Source: Meconema thalassinum (taxonomy: Eukaryota > Arthropoda > Insecta > Orthoptera > Tettigoniidae). Taken from it: 64,000 bases of DNA. Below, piece by piece: positions 10,528 to 20,590 of this stretch; positions within the stretch are counted from its first letter, which is position 1, and each line of letters starts with the position of its first letter. The stretch lies in contig OX336395.1 in the NCBI GenBank assembly GCA_946902985.2, forward strand, positions 293,503,065 to 293,567,064, given 5' to 3'. The translations under genes and the position numbers were made by a program. Below the pieces are notes generated by a model. The model had not been told where the DNA came from. It ran no database searches and was given only the letters and a program-made list of their open reading frames with translations.

Positions 10528-12253
10528 ACAAGTTGCAAAGTTTCCGCCTAATCAACACACATTTAATTCTAAGTTAGCGTCTCATGGGTACATGTTTCGG
10601 AATTTATGCCAATTCCTTCTTCAGCCCTTTACAATAAATATTAGGAAACATCACAGCACAGAACAAAATGACCTCGTCCATGTCGAAACATATGACACTA
10701 ATATTAAAACACTATAAAAACTATTAAAAAATTAAAACATGACAAACTTATGACCAATTAAAACAATCCTGCTGTTTACAGTCACTTAAATATGTAATCA
10801 CTAATTATGAACATTCTTGTTTAGTGTGCGAGCGATGGTCAAATGCACAGTCATAAATCACTTGTGTGTCAAGCAAAACAATGAGTCTTTTGCTAGTGTC
10901 CATGACCCAAATAGCTTGCAATACTGGTGGGTAAAATGATGACGAGGTGGAAACTTTGGTTCCGGTACTTTCTTTGAAAGTGCGCTGGCATGTGGCTATA
11001 GATGTGATATCAGGTAAAAACTCGTTCAACTAATTGACTGGAATTTGCATTGACCCATTAAATGGATATGCTGTCTTGTACTAACAGCTCCACGGACATG
11101 GGAACGACTTGAAATGCAAAGCGTCTATGTCATGATATGGCGATCACCCAGAACCCGGAATTGCCTGGAATTTGCATTGACCCATTAAATGGATAAGCTG
11201 TCTTGTACTAACAGCTCCACGGACGTGGGAACGACTTGAAATGCAAAGCGTCTATGTCATGATATGGCGATCACCCAGAACCCGGAATTGCCTGGACCCA
11301 TTAAATGGATATGCTGTCTTGTACTAACAGCTCCACGGACGTGGGAACGACTTGAAATGCAAAGCGTCTATGTCATGATATGGCGATCACCCAGAACCCG
11401 GAATTGCCTGGAATTTGCATTGACCCATTAAATGGATATGCTGTCTTGTACTAACAGCTCCACGGACGTGGGAACGACTTGAAATGCAAAGCGTCTATGT
11501 CATGATATGGCGATCACCCAGCACCATATCATGACATAGGCGCTTTGCATTTCAAGTCGTTCCCACGTCCGTGGAGCTGTTAGTACAAGACAGCATTATT
11601 TAATGGGTCAATGCAAATTCCAGTCAATTCCGGGTTCTGGGTGATCGCCATATCATGACATAGACGCTTTGCATTTCAAGTCGTTCCCACGTCCGTGGAG
11701 CTGTTAGTACAAGACAGCATATCCATTTAATGGGTCAATGCAAATTCCAGTCAATTAGTTGAACGAGTTTTTCCCTGATATCACATCTATAGCCACATGC
11801 CAGCGCACTTTCAAAGAAAGTACCGGAACCAAAGTTTCCACCTCGTCATCATTTTACCCACCAGTATTGCAAGATATTTGGGTCATGGACACTAGCAAAA
11901 GGCTCACTGTATTACTTGACACACAAGTGATTTATGACTGTGCATTTGACCATCGCACACTAAACAAGAATGTTCATAATTAGTGATTATATATTTAAGT
12001 GACTAAACAGCAGGAATGTTTTAATTGGTCATAAGATTGTCATGTTTTAGAATTTTTTAATAGTTTTTATAGTGTTTTAATATTAGTGTTATATGTTTCG
12101 ACATGGACGAGGTCATTTTGTTCTGTGCTGTGATGTTTCCTAATATTTATTGTAAAGGGCTGAAGAAGGAATTGGCATAAATTCCGAAACATGCCATGAG
12201 ACGCTAACTTAGAATTAAATGTGTGTTGATTAGGCGGAAAATTTGCAACTTGT
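10528..12253. mobile_element. Long foldback element with internal tandem array, TA target
   Basis: Ends are ACAAGTTGCAAA and TTTGCAACTTGT, flanked on both sides by TA. Arms of roughly 500 bp (10528-11035 and 11755-12253) are nearly perfect inverse copies; both carry the same 74-codon open frame, shown once on each strand, which is a consequence of the palindrome and not of a gene. The centre is an array of about 125-bp units, four forward and then two inverted. Confidence 0.85.
11035..11755. repeat. Tandem array, unit about 125 bp, with orientation switch
   Basis: Units contain TGACCCATTAAATGGATA, CTAACAGCTCCACGGAC and GTCATGATATGGCGATCACC. Four units run forward (11035-11520; the third lacks about 15 bp at its start), then two run in reverse (11521-11755). 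The switch is at about 11520. Confidence 0.9.
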
Positions 12254-12727
12254 TATATACAATATTACAGAGAACCGACAAGATCACTCAGATCGAAAAA
12301 TCACAATAGTCTACCGGCATATTAGTCCCAACAACAACTAAGTCATACACAAATAATTTCACGTGTTAAACAGATACAATATTCCGCAGCCTACAACTGC
12401 CTCTCATCCTCAGGCTATTATGGAAATTTCTAGGAACACACGCTGAATTAACCATCGACTATTTCAAACAAAGAGATATTCAAATCCAACTATCGGGACG
12501 AGTAGTTATGGAGAATTATCTATAAATTATCGATACAAAGCGAAACACGTAAAATCGATCCGTTTGATGGGTGACTGGAGTTTGTCATCTCGCACTTTTA
12601 GTCCGAAATTACACGTAATATTTTGAAAAATCAGGAGATTTAATACGCTATGCGGGAGGGCGGGAGAAGTGGTGTAAAATCGGGAGTCTCCCACCTAAAT
12701 CGTTTGAGTTGGCGGGTACGGGCTAAT

Positions 12728-13149
12728 AATAACAAAAATATACGGAACACAAAAAATATAATTTCAAATTTAAAAAGAACAAGTCCGAGTATCATAACGG
12801 TTGGAAATTTAAATTGCTGCCCCGAACCCCCTCTTATTTATAAAGCAGATGACACGACCAGCTGCCACCTCATCATCGGCTGATGTAAGAATCTGTGTAT
12901 TCTGTTTCTTAGCAGATTTATGAGCAATATCCGCACACACTGTTAAAATGTGGGCCATAGTTAGGGGTGGTGAATTTTAGCATTTGGATTTTTACATTTA
13001 GCATTTTATAGCATTTTGGAAATAAACCATATAATTTGATTTGAAACTGACAAATCAGTGATGTCTTTAGAAATGGCATTAATTTGAAATTAAAATCACA
13101 TTTTTAAAAGACATAGGGAGATAAAAATGCTAGAAATAAATTGTGTTTG
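12728..13149. other. Intronic sequence with an A/T-rich repeat edge
   Basis: Nothing coding. Around 12965-13035 the string TTAGCATTT/TAGCATTTT is repeated after GTTAGGGGTGGTGA, which resembles the subterminal region of a hAT-like element, but no partner end was found. Confidence 0.35.
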
Positions 13150-13690
13150 AGTCTTCAGTCTATTGACTGGTTTGATGCAGCTCTCCATGCCTCCCTGTCC
13201 TGAGCTAATCGTTTCATCTCTACATAGCTACCACACCCTACATCCGAGGCAATCTGTTTAACATATTCTAACCTTGGTCTACCCCTACAGTTCTTATCCT
13301 CGACCCTTCCTTCCATAAACAAGCTTTCTATTCCTGAGTGTCTTAGTATGTGTCCTACCAACCTATCTCTTCTCTTCATAGGCATTCGCCAGAAACATCT
13401 CTCTTCTCCCAATCGTCTTAATACAATACAATACCTCTTCGATTGTAACCCTATCTACCCATCTTATTTTCATAATTCTCCTGTAATACCACATTTCAAA
13501 TGCTTCAATTCTCCTCTTTTCTGCTGCACCAACAGTCCAGGTTTCACTTCCATAGAGCGCCATGCTCCAGAAAAGGCTTTCAAAAATGACTTTCTAATAC
13601 CTACATCTATATTTGATGTCAACAGATTCCATTTTTGTAGAAATGCTTTCGTTGCCTGAGCCACCCTACTTTTTATATCCTCTTTGCTTG
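13150..13690 (-). pseudogene. LINE-C C-terminal remnant
   Basis: Minus-strand frames, broken near 13480-13560, read RVAQATKAFLQKWNLL, then LYGSETWTVGAAEKRRIEAF, MWYYRRIMKI, RLVGHILRHSG and CRGRPRLEYVKQIASDVG, ending MKRLAQDREAWRAASNQ. This is the region after the RT palm of a non-LTR retrotransposon. One frameshift separates the two halves. Flanking sequence to about 13700 includes the DGPSKED motif typical upstream. Non-functional. Confidence 0.8.
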
Positions 13691-13699
13691 GTCCATCAC

Positions 13700-14613
13700 T
13701 GGTTATTTAAAATAACACAGAAGAAAATTTTTAGAGGCTAAAGCATTACACAGAAAATAATATCAATTTACACTGATGCAAAACCAGAATACAGAAAAAA
13801 TACACATAACCAACTTGTCTTGCTTCAATATCCACCACAGTAGATTCATGAATGAAATCTTAGAGCTGTTTTATAGACATTTTTGGTCTCACCATCTTAG
13901 CACTTGTTGAGTTGACCTACGCAAAGGGAATAAAAGCATTGGGCAGGCAATGAGGTGCAGGAGAGATTGTTATCCGCATTCTAGACTAGTGATCAAGCCG
14001 TCATAAACATTTTAAGGGTGTACAAAGAGCTCAATTGAAGGAAGTCAATAAAGAATAAAAAGCATTATATTTGAAAACAAAATCGTGGATTTCCCAATTT
14101 ATGAAGCATTTTGAGTCAATTTCGCAATTTGTCGCTTCCTCAAAATACATTAAAAAGTGGTTTACAGGTCATGAATAGTGACATTACAAGAGCAAAAGCC
14201 ATTGGGAGTATTACACCACCCCTAGCCATAGTGAATTCAGCTCCACAGATATAAAGTGGGTGGGTGTTTTCTGTTCTCATTAACACGACTCCCTCCGTAC
14301 CCAGAAAGAGATCTGCCACATGTAAGTGATTCCCTTGACCATAGGTCAGAATGCCAGTAATTGTTGCCATAATATGTGCAGCTGGTACCTCCACTGGCCG
14401 AACTTGTTAGTGATATTGTCTCTTTGTAGCTTGATCTGGTAACTTCCCCACAATTCCTATGTTATTTGGGAGCCACAGGAAGGCAATTCTAGTGTCAGCT
14501 AGGTCGTCGATTCGCAGTACTAACAGGAGTTGCGCCAAACATTAAGTAAATGACCGCCATGAACTCGAACGAGTTTGGTACACGAGAAAGTGGGGTCCTG
14601 CATCCTGAACTCA
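13700..14613. other. Intronic sequence with one unexplained open frame
   Basis: No repeat family recognised. The only item of note is the minus-strand frame at 14140-14394, described separately. Confidence 0.4.
14140..14394 (-). other. Unidentified 84-codon open frame
   Basis: The minus-strand frame is open from a stop near 14410 to a stop at 14140. It has a balanced, protein-like composition: VEVPAAHIMATITGILTYG, DLFLGTEGVVLMRTENTHP, YICGAEFTMARGG and a hydrophobic segment VILPMAFALVMSLFM that could span a membrane. I do not recognise it. It is on the Domino strand but would break the E-F junction of that gene, which reads through without it. It may be a piece of a mobile element or a retrocopy, or may be chance. 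Confidence 0.25.
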
Positions 14614-15084
14614 TGGTGGCCACTCAAATCGGTCAACGATTTTCCAGGAATTTTCCAGCAGTAATTCTCATTTTTTCAGACTTAAAAATAAGCGCGAGTC
14701 CGGGGGGGGGGCTTTATCGGTTGCCTACTTCAAGACCAAAATAAAGCAGTTGTGTTTGGTTTACTTAAACAGATGTTGACAAAAATTAGTGGTGATTGAG
14801 TTATTGATACCCAAGCCTATACACAAATGATTTAATTGTGGTTTTAAAAAAGCCTTTGCGACTCAAATATCCGCATTTAAAAAAAAAAGAGAGAAAACAA
14901 TGCCACCTGCAATTTTATTGTGGTGAAGTTGTCTATACTCGACATGTTTTACAAAAATACTATCGCGTGTTCTCCCACACAGAAACAGGTAGCCTGAGGA
15001 AATTTCTTTCGTTAACCAGAGAGTGCTCACCCAAAACCTCAGCGGGAGTATGATTTAAGATGGAAAGATTTTTATAATTAATTA

Positions 15085-16064
15085 ACAGTGGCTATAATTC
15101 GTTACGACTCCTTGGCAAACTCTACGACGGTAACCAAGCCAGAATAAAGACAGAAAGAGAAGGATGTAACATCATGATAGAAAGGGGAGTAAAACAGGGA
15201 GACCCCCTCTCACCAAAATTATTCACCTGTTTGCTGGAAAATCAGTTTAGAAAACTAGACTGGGAAGAAAAATATGGCATCAGAATCGATGGGACAAGAC
15301 TAACCCATTTACGGTTCGCAGACGACATTGTTTTGGTGGCTGAATCAGCGAAAGAGCTGGAACAAATGATAAAAGAATTAGACAAAACAAGTAAAGAAGT
15401 GGGCCTTACAATGAACCCGAAGAAAACGAAGCTGATGACCAATGCGTTAGAAGCCCCAATTAATGTGAACGGAGAAACACTGGAATATGTTGAAGAATAT
15501 GTATATCTCGGTCAGAACATGTCATTTTCAAATCGTTCAGAGAAAGAGGTCAAACGAAGAATAGGACAAGCATGGAAGAGCTTTTGGTCCCTAAAGTATA
15601 TACTGGCTGACAAGACCCAAAAACACACTTTAAAGGCTGAAGTTCTGGAAAAATGCGTTATACCGGTGTTACTATATGGTTGCCAAACTTGGGCATTAAC
15701 ATCGAAACAAAGACAAATGATCCAGAGATGTCAACGGAAAATGGAAAGGAAGATACTTCATGTCTCATTGAGAGATAGAATACGGAACGAAGATTTAAGA
15801 AGGAGAACCGGCATGAAAGACGCTATGACATCAGCAGACCAGCTCAAATGGAGATGGGGTGGACATGTAGAGAGATTAGATCCTAACCGATGGACGTACA
15901 AAATGACGATGTGGGACCCAAGAACAAGAAGACGAAACGTTGGGAGACAAAGAATCAGATGGGCAGACTGGTTCGTAAAATGGGGAGGAAAACAATGGAC
16001 AAGAACAGCGAAGATGAGGCAGGAGTGGAAGGACCTAGGGAGACTCGCATGCAGTGACCAATAA
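15085..16064 (+). pseudogene. LINE-B reverse transcriptase, C-terminal part
   Basis: An uninterrupted frame of about 300 codons, extendable upstream to about 15085 in another frame. It carries GVKQGDPLSPKLF, the catalytic RFADDIVLV, VGLTMNPKKTKLM, VYLGQNMSF, a thumb segment with LLYGCQTWALTSKQ, and WRWGGHVERLD. It ends at a natural stop (16062-16064). This is an endonuclease-reverse transcriptase type of non-LTR element. The intact frame suggests a fairly recent insertion, but the N-terminal half and endonuclease are missing, so it cannot move on its own. Confidence 0.9.
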
Positions 16065-16099
16065 AACAATGCATCAACTAGAAAGACACCGTTCAGTGG

Positions 16100-16280
16100 G
16101 CATGCAGCAAAGCGGTACATATCTCTGGTGTGCAATAAAGGCTTCTCACAGAGCGGTGACCTCAAGAAGCACACTGTTGTTCATACTGGAGTGAAGTAAT
16201 ACACTTGTAGCACATGTGAGAAGTCATTTGCATGGCGGACAGAACTAATGGAACATTGTCTCGCGCTCTAATTTGAGAAA
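16100..16280 (+). pseudogene. C2H2 zinc-finger gene fragment
   Basis: In the frame through 16110-16255 the residues are SLVCNKGFSQSGDLKKH, then TVVHTGVK, a stop, and YTCSTCEKSFAWRTELMEHC. This is the repeating C2H2 finger plan with the TGxK linker; a weaker finger (LERHRS...) precedes it in another frame and FEKHHRVH follows. The first finger lacks its leading cysteine context, and there is at least one stop and one frameshift. It starts directly after the LINE-B stop, so it may be host transcript carried with the LINE, or an unrelated retrocopy. Confidence 0.6.
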
Positions 16281-16887
16281 CATCATCGTGTTCACTAGGG
16301 AAAATAACCTTACTGCATCACAAGGAATTCAAAAGGTTCAACTATCTTGCGAAACACTTGTTAATTCGTTCCGGAACCACATGTGCACAACATAGTGAAT
16401 GATTTGTGGGATGTTAAAGAACGTGTATAGGTATCTGCATCCAAACTAGATGTTAAAACTCCACCGGTAAGGTTTTGTATTGCATTTTAAAAAGACCTAT
16501 TTGAAACGGTTCAATATACGTAGATTTTACTGAAGAGTGAAGACTTGGCAGTTTCTGTCATTGTTCAAGTGCTTAGACAGGGTAAGCTTTGTGCTTAGTG
16601 GCAATGGGAAGCTCCCAGATATTGGTTGATGGCTATTATGATTTCCATAATACTAGTGGATATTTGAGGCCTTGATATCTCCAGACTCAGAAATGAAGAT
16701 TGTTGTAGCGAATGTTATGCCATCGTAATATAATTTACTTAATCTTTAATCAGCTGCACATCTATATAGAAGGCCCAATCAGAAAGAATAACCCCGAATG
16801 CTCCTCAGGACTTGCTCACCTGATGAGTTAAAATTGAGCAATTCCCTGCAAAGCAGGAGGCCATAGCCCTTATGGGATTTGTAAGGC

Positions 16888-16920
16888 TATTTATTTATTT
16901 ATTTATTTATTTATTTATTT
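16888..16920 (+). repeat. (TTTA)n microsatellite
   Basis: Eight consecutive TTTA units. Preceded by CCCTGCAAAGCAGGAGGCC and TTATGGGATTTGTAAGGC, which looks like the 3' end of a retroposon whose tail this is. Confidence 0.85.
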
Positions 16921-17080
16921 TCCAGGAGTTCTCAAATTTTTTGTCATTTTCCAGAAGTTTTCCAGACCTAATAAAAATCCAGGAGTTTTCCAGGATTTCC
17001 AGGTTTTCCAGGAATAGTGGCCACCATGTGAACTGCAGAGCTTTATAGATGGCAAGAAGCTCTGCATAAAATTAAATTAC

Positions 17081-17190
17081 ATTTGGAAGAATGGTACATG
17101 TTCTCAGACAAATGCCTCATGTCAACATGGTCACAGAAAGGGTAGAACACCATCTGTAACATTTAGACCTTGTATAGCGTCATCATAGAA
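17081..17190 (+). repeat. Conserved intronic repeat of about 110 bp, copy 3
   Basis: Same core as 5111-5222 and 10051-10163, same orientation. Lies just outside the right end of the TIR element at 14614-17025. Confidence 0.75.
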
Positions 17191-17287
17191 CATTACGAGT
17201 ACAAAGAATAGGGCTGTATTTTGGTTCGAATAGAGAATTTGGATGACAATCAATCCTCCTTATACTTTTCTTGCCTTATTCGTTATT

Positions 17288-17421
17288 AATATTCAGTCGG
17301 CCACACAAATTGTGCCCAATTACATTAGGCAAACAAATACTTATGTGCCATAACATGAAAAAACTACATAAGATATTCATCACAAAACAACACTTTTTTA
17401 TGTACAAAATTGGGGGGATAC
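17288..17421 (+). repeat. Unclassified 140-bp repeat, copy 2
   Basis: Matches 1286-1430. It is interrupted at its TTAA (17422-17425) by the piggyBac-type element; copy 1 has the uninterrupted TTAATTGG at the same place, so copy 1 acts as an empty site for the left junction. Confidence 0.6.
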
Positions 17422-17560
17422 TTAACACATTGGTGACCAGATGCTTAAGCTTGTCACATACCCTGTGGACTGGACATTTTTCTACCGAGCATACTAGAGT
17501 GCACTTGATTATAAAAATGTACATAAATATTAAACTAGTCAAGATTTTATCTTCAAATTT

Positions 17561-17958
17561 GGTATGAGTACTCACCAATGCTCCCAGTAGCACTTGAATG
17601 TGTGGTGACTGTTTATACTTGTGAATGTTTCGATCATGGTACAGGTTAGATTGGTCTACAAGCAAGGTGAAGAACTCGCTACTAAAAAACCTGTCAAGAA
17701 CTTCACTCACACTTTCATTATCTTGTGGGACATATGTTAACCCTTGGCTGCCTTGAAACTGTTCTAAATATCTTGGTGGATCCGTCTTTATAAAACCATC
17801 TTCAGCATCAATTCCTAATACATTGTCAATGTTTACATCGTAATCATCATCAGAGTCACTTGAATAAATAGGCATATTAGATAAATTACGGCGTGTAGGG
17901 GCTTTAATATCACTTCCATTATCACTCTCACATTCACTTATCACTAATTCAATATCAC
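17561..17958 (-). pseudogene. piggyBac-like transposase, N-terminal part (split)
   Basis: Reads DIELVISECESDNGSD, then SNMPIYSSDSDDDYDV, DAEDGFIKTDPPRYLEQF, and the start of the conserved domain ESVSEVLDRFFSSEFFTLLV and QSNLYHDRNIHKY. The F-x2-FF and N-x-Y positions fit piggyBac transposases (PGBD/DDE_Tnp_1_7). The upstream piece continues at about 19880-19965 (MERLRKSVLADDDILEELY), separated by the pogo insertion inside a codon region. After about 17570 the frame runs into the terminal repeat, so the DDD catalytic core is deleted. Part of the frame is repeated inverted at 20640-20800. Confidence 0.75.
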
Positions 17959-18359
17959 TACAGTGGAATCTCTTTAGTACGTTTTTAAAGGGACTGAAAA
18001 ATTTGGACGTCATATGCGGGAAAACGTACTACCGAAAAACGCCATACTGCATTTACCACGTAAAAGAAAGAACGCGGCGTATATATGGACGTTAAATCGC
18101 CGACCTTAGTTAAGTGATTGTATGCACTACTACAGTCACGACATAAATATAGGTTATCAGGAACTTACATGGAATGTCTGTTAGGTAGTCAGCCCGAAGG
18201 CTGGTTGGATCCTCAAAAAGCACCGCCGTTACGTTATGTGAGTAGATACCCACAAAAACCCAAGGCAGCGCTATATTGAGGCGTTCTAGGCAAGAAGAGG
18301 AGTGAGGTAATACATGGCATAAATAACGTAAAAATGAATTACTGTACCTCTACACTACA

Positions 18360-18880
18360 GTATAATACAGGGTCTTTATTTTTGCTTGGCAAGGACATTC
18401 TCGCTCTCGCGCTCCGTCAGTGACGGCTCAGTTGCCGGCGACCGCGCACGCATATGTAGGCCTACAGCAAAATACGGTGCTTAAAATCAGTAGCCTACCA
18501 TGCCGTTTTACTGGCCATGATTTACAGTAGATGCTGAAAATGTTCCCCATCCCCTTCCAAACACATATAATACAGGGTCTTTCTTTATATTTGATCAGCA
18601 AAGACATTCTCGATCTTGCGCTCCGCCAGTGACGTCTCTGTTGCCGGCAACTGCGTACGCATATGTAGGCCTAAGGCAGAATACGATGCTTAAAATCAGT
18701 AGCCTACCATGCAGTTTTACTGGCCATGATTTACAGTAGATGCTGAAAATGTTCCCCTTCCACTTCCAAAAACATATAATACAGTGTCTTTCTTTATATT
18801 TGATCAGCAAGGACATTCTCGCTCCGCCAGTGACGGCTCTGTTGCCGGCGGCCGCGCACGCATATGTTTGAAGCACGGGC
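18360..18880. repeat. Internal tandem repeat of pogo copy T1, unit about 210 bp
   Basis: Landmarks TAATACAGGGTCTTT, GCCAGTGACGGCTC, GCGCACGCATATGT and TTACAGTAGATGCTGAAAAT recur at about 18360, 18573 and 18780 (last one partial). T2 holds about two units and T3 about one, so the array length varies between copies. Confidence 0.85.
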
Positions 18881-19165
18881 TTGCTTGAACCACTTCAATA
18901 AAGCGCTTTCTAGTTCAGGAAACTGTCCCTCTCGCACACGTTTCCTTTTGCAGCTCACCCCTTCTTCAAATGCAAGTTCGATTTCCTTCCTTTTGCCGAG
19001 AATCGTATTCAGTGTAGACGAAGGAATGTTCCACTTTCGCGCTATATCCACACGCTTCATGTGAGGATTGCAGTCCACGCCTCGAATGTATTTCATCTTC
19101 TCATCATTAGTTATCTGCCGTACTTTCTTCTTATCCTTTATGAAACAGGCAATAAAATAGGTCAT
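18794..19165 (-). pseudogene. pogo/Tigger transposase N-terminus (CENP-B-type HTH), copy T1
   Basis: Starts MTYFIACFIKDKKKVRQITN, then KMKYIRGVDCNPHMKRVDIA with WNIPSSTLNTILGKRKEI, a two-part helix-turn-helix like CENP-B and Tigger transposases, followed by FPELESALLKWFKQARA, the start of the second DNA-binding half. After ASN the frame enters repeat sequence; the DDE domain is absent. All three copies end at the same point, so the truncation predates their spread. Confidence 0.8.
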
Positions 19166-20389
19166 AACTGGACGTGAACACTAAGAACTAGAAGACAATA
19201 GTGCGGAACACGAAGACAATAATGCGCCTACGTGAGAAATAAACAAAGGGAAGCGGGAGAGAGACACGTCACCTGTGTTGCGTCATAGCTATAGCCACTT
19301 CTACGCCGTTAAACACAATAAAAACATCTACACTGTCAATAACTATCAGAGAATATGATTCAATATCGCGTCGTGTTTTCCAGAAGCCGAATTTTATAAT
19401 GAAATAAGAATAAAATACGGTTCACTAACAAATAGTTCAACGGAAATTTGATCGTTGTAAGCGGGAATAGAGAACGTATTAAGGGGATATATCAACATGA
19501 ATTTAGAAGGATAGGGACTTGAGAAAGGAGAGAAAGGGCAGTGGGAGAGTGACACGTCACCTGTGTTGCGAAATAGCTACAGCCACTTCTACGCCGTCAA
19601 ACACAATGAAATCATCTACACAGTCAATAACTATCAGAGAATATGAGGCAATATCGTGTCGTGTTTTCCAGAAGACGAATTTATAATGAAATAAGAATAA
19701 AATCCGTTTCGCTTACAAATAGTACATCGGAAATATGATCGTCGTAAGCGGGAATAGAGAACGTATTAAGGGGATATATCAACATGTATTTTGTAGAATT
19801 GGGACTGGGACTTGAGAAAATCATCGCGATAAACGGGAAAACGTCGTAACCGAGAACGTGCTAACGAGATTCCACTTTATTTCCATTCGAACGATCGTCG
19901 GCATACAATTCTTCTAAAATATCGTCGTCAGCTAACACTGATTTACGCAAGCGCTCCATCTTACCATTGACTGAACCGGCAGAAAGAAAGTCGACATTCG
20001 AAACTAAATCAAAGAATAAAAGAAAAGTGGCAGATATACATCTACGATTTATTCTAATCAATGTCCGAAATAGTTCAATACATGGTCAAGAGATGTCGCA
20101 GGAAGACCGAAAACAATGACTGTATAAAACCGAGATTTCTCAGGGCCAGTTATCTACCGCTGGCGAGCGCACTACGATATTTCTCGGGGCCCGTCTTCCA
20201 TGTGTTAAATTCGATGACATGTTTCGGATGTCGAGCGTTCATCTTCAGATACTGCTCACTTAGGCTTAATTAATTACGATGTTTAAGAATTACACTTACG
20301 CACAAATATATATACAATGTTCAGTTAACGTAAGTTCGTAACGAAGAGCTGCGGCAAAGGGCTAACGAACAACCTATTAGAAGTCCAAA

Positions 20390-20590
20390 TTGAAATGGGG
20401 CTGGATTGGGCATACTCTGCAGAAACAGGATGCAGTAAAAAGCTCTTGGGTGGAACCCTCAAGGGGCTCGGAGAAGAGGAATACCAGGAAACTTACCATT
20501 GAAGAGGCCGGGAAAGCTGAAAGACTTGGCAGCAAACTGAGTCAGATGGAAATCATTCTCGGATGCCCTATGCCCTGCACACAGTAGTAA
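20390..20590 (+). pseudogene. LINE C-terminal fragment inside the piggyBac element
   Basis: Reads KWGWIGHTLQKQDAVKSSW, TRKLTIEEAGKAERLGSKL and CPMPCTQ at the end. The order W-GH-L-K, then EEAGK, then a DALC-like end is the C-terminus of a common endonuclease-RT LINE. Short and damaged. Confidence 0.65.

Larger units (their letters stand above)
10387..12719. mobile_element. hAT MITE related to the hAT at 51411-53580
   Basis: The left end ATACCTGCCAACC and right end GTTGGCGGGTAC are inverted and match the ends of the transposase-bearing element at 51411-53580. Flanking octamers AGACTAAC and GGGCTAAT agree at 5 of 8 positions, a decayed target duplication. The interior contains the complete foldback at 10528-12253; without it the MITE is about 600 bp. 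No coding capacity of its own. Confidence 0.65.
14614..17025. mobile_element. TIR element with TGGTGGCCACT ends carrying a LINE
   Basis: The left end TGGTGGCCACTCAAATCGG and right end ATAGTGGCCACCA are inverted, and TTTTCCAGGAATTTTCCAG near both ends is shared (14642-14660 and 16925-17010). No clear target duplication: flanks TGAACTCA and TGTGAACT only share GAACT. No transposase. The interior holds the LINE at 15085-16064, a zinc-finger remnant and a (TTTA)n tract. Confidence 0.55.
17961..19877 (-). mobile_element. pogo/Tigger-type element, copy T1, TA target
   Basis: The left end CAGTGGAATCTC and right end GAGATTCCACT are inverted, flanked by TA (17959-17960 and 19878-19879). Contains a transposase N-terminus (18794-19165), three copies of a 200-bp internal repeat (18360-18880), and two tandem copies of a 285-bp subterminal block (about 19250-19530 and 19535-19830). 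It interrupts the piggyBac coding region. Related copies: 21949-23633 and 28924-30277. Confidence 0.85.

Noticed and set aside
11035..11755. A CRISPR-like array
   Set aside because: Units are about 125 bp without unique spacers, switch orientation, and sit in a eukaryotic foldback element.
10805..11983. A pair of similar 74-codon proteins on opposite strands
   Set aside because: They are the two arms of a palindrome; the frame has no family signature and is mirrored because the DNA is.
14140..14394. An additional Domino exon
   Set aside because: The exons at 21282 and 2355 join in phase and match the family order without any insertion.
17276..18013. A 245-codon minus-strand open frame that looks like a host gene
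   Set aside because: Its first 17 codons are the pogo terminal repeat and its last 100 are piggyBac terminal repeat and flank; only the middle is transposase.
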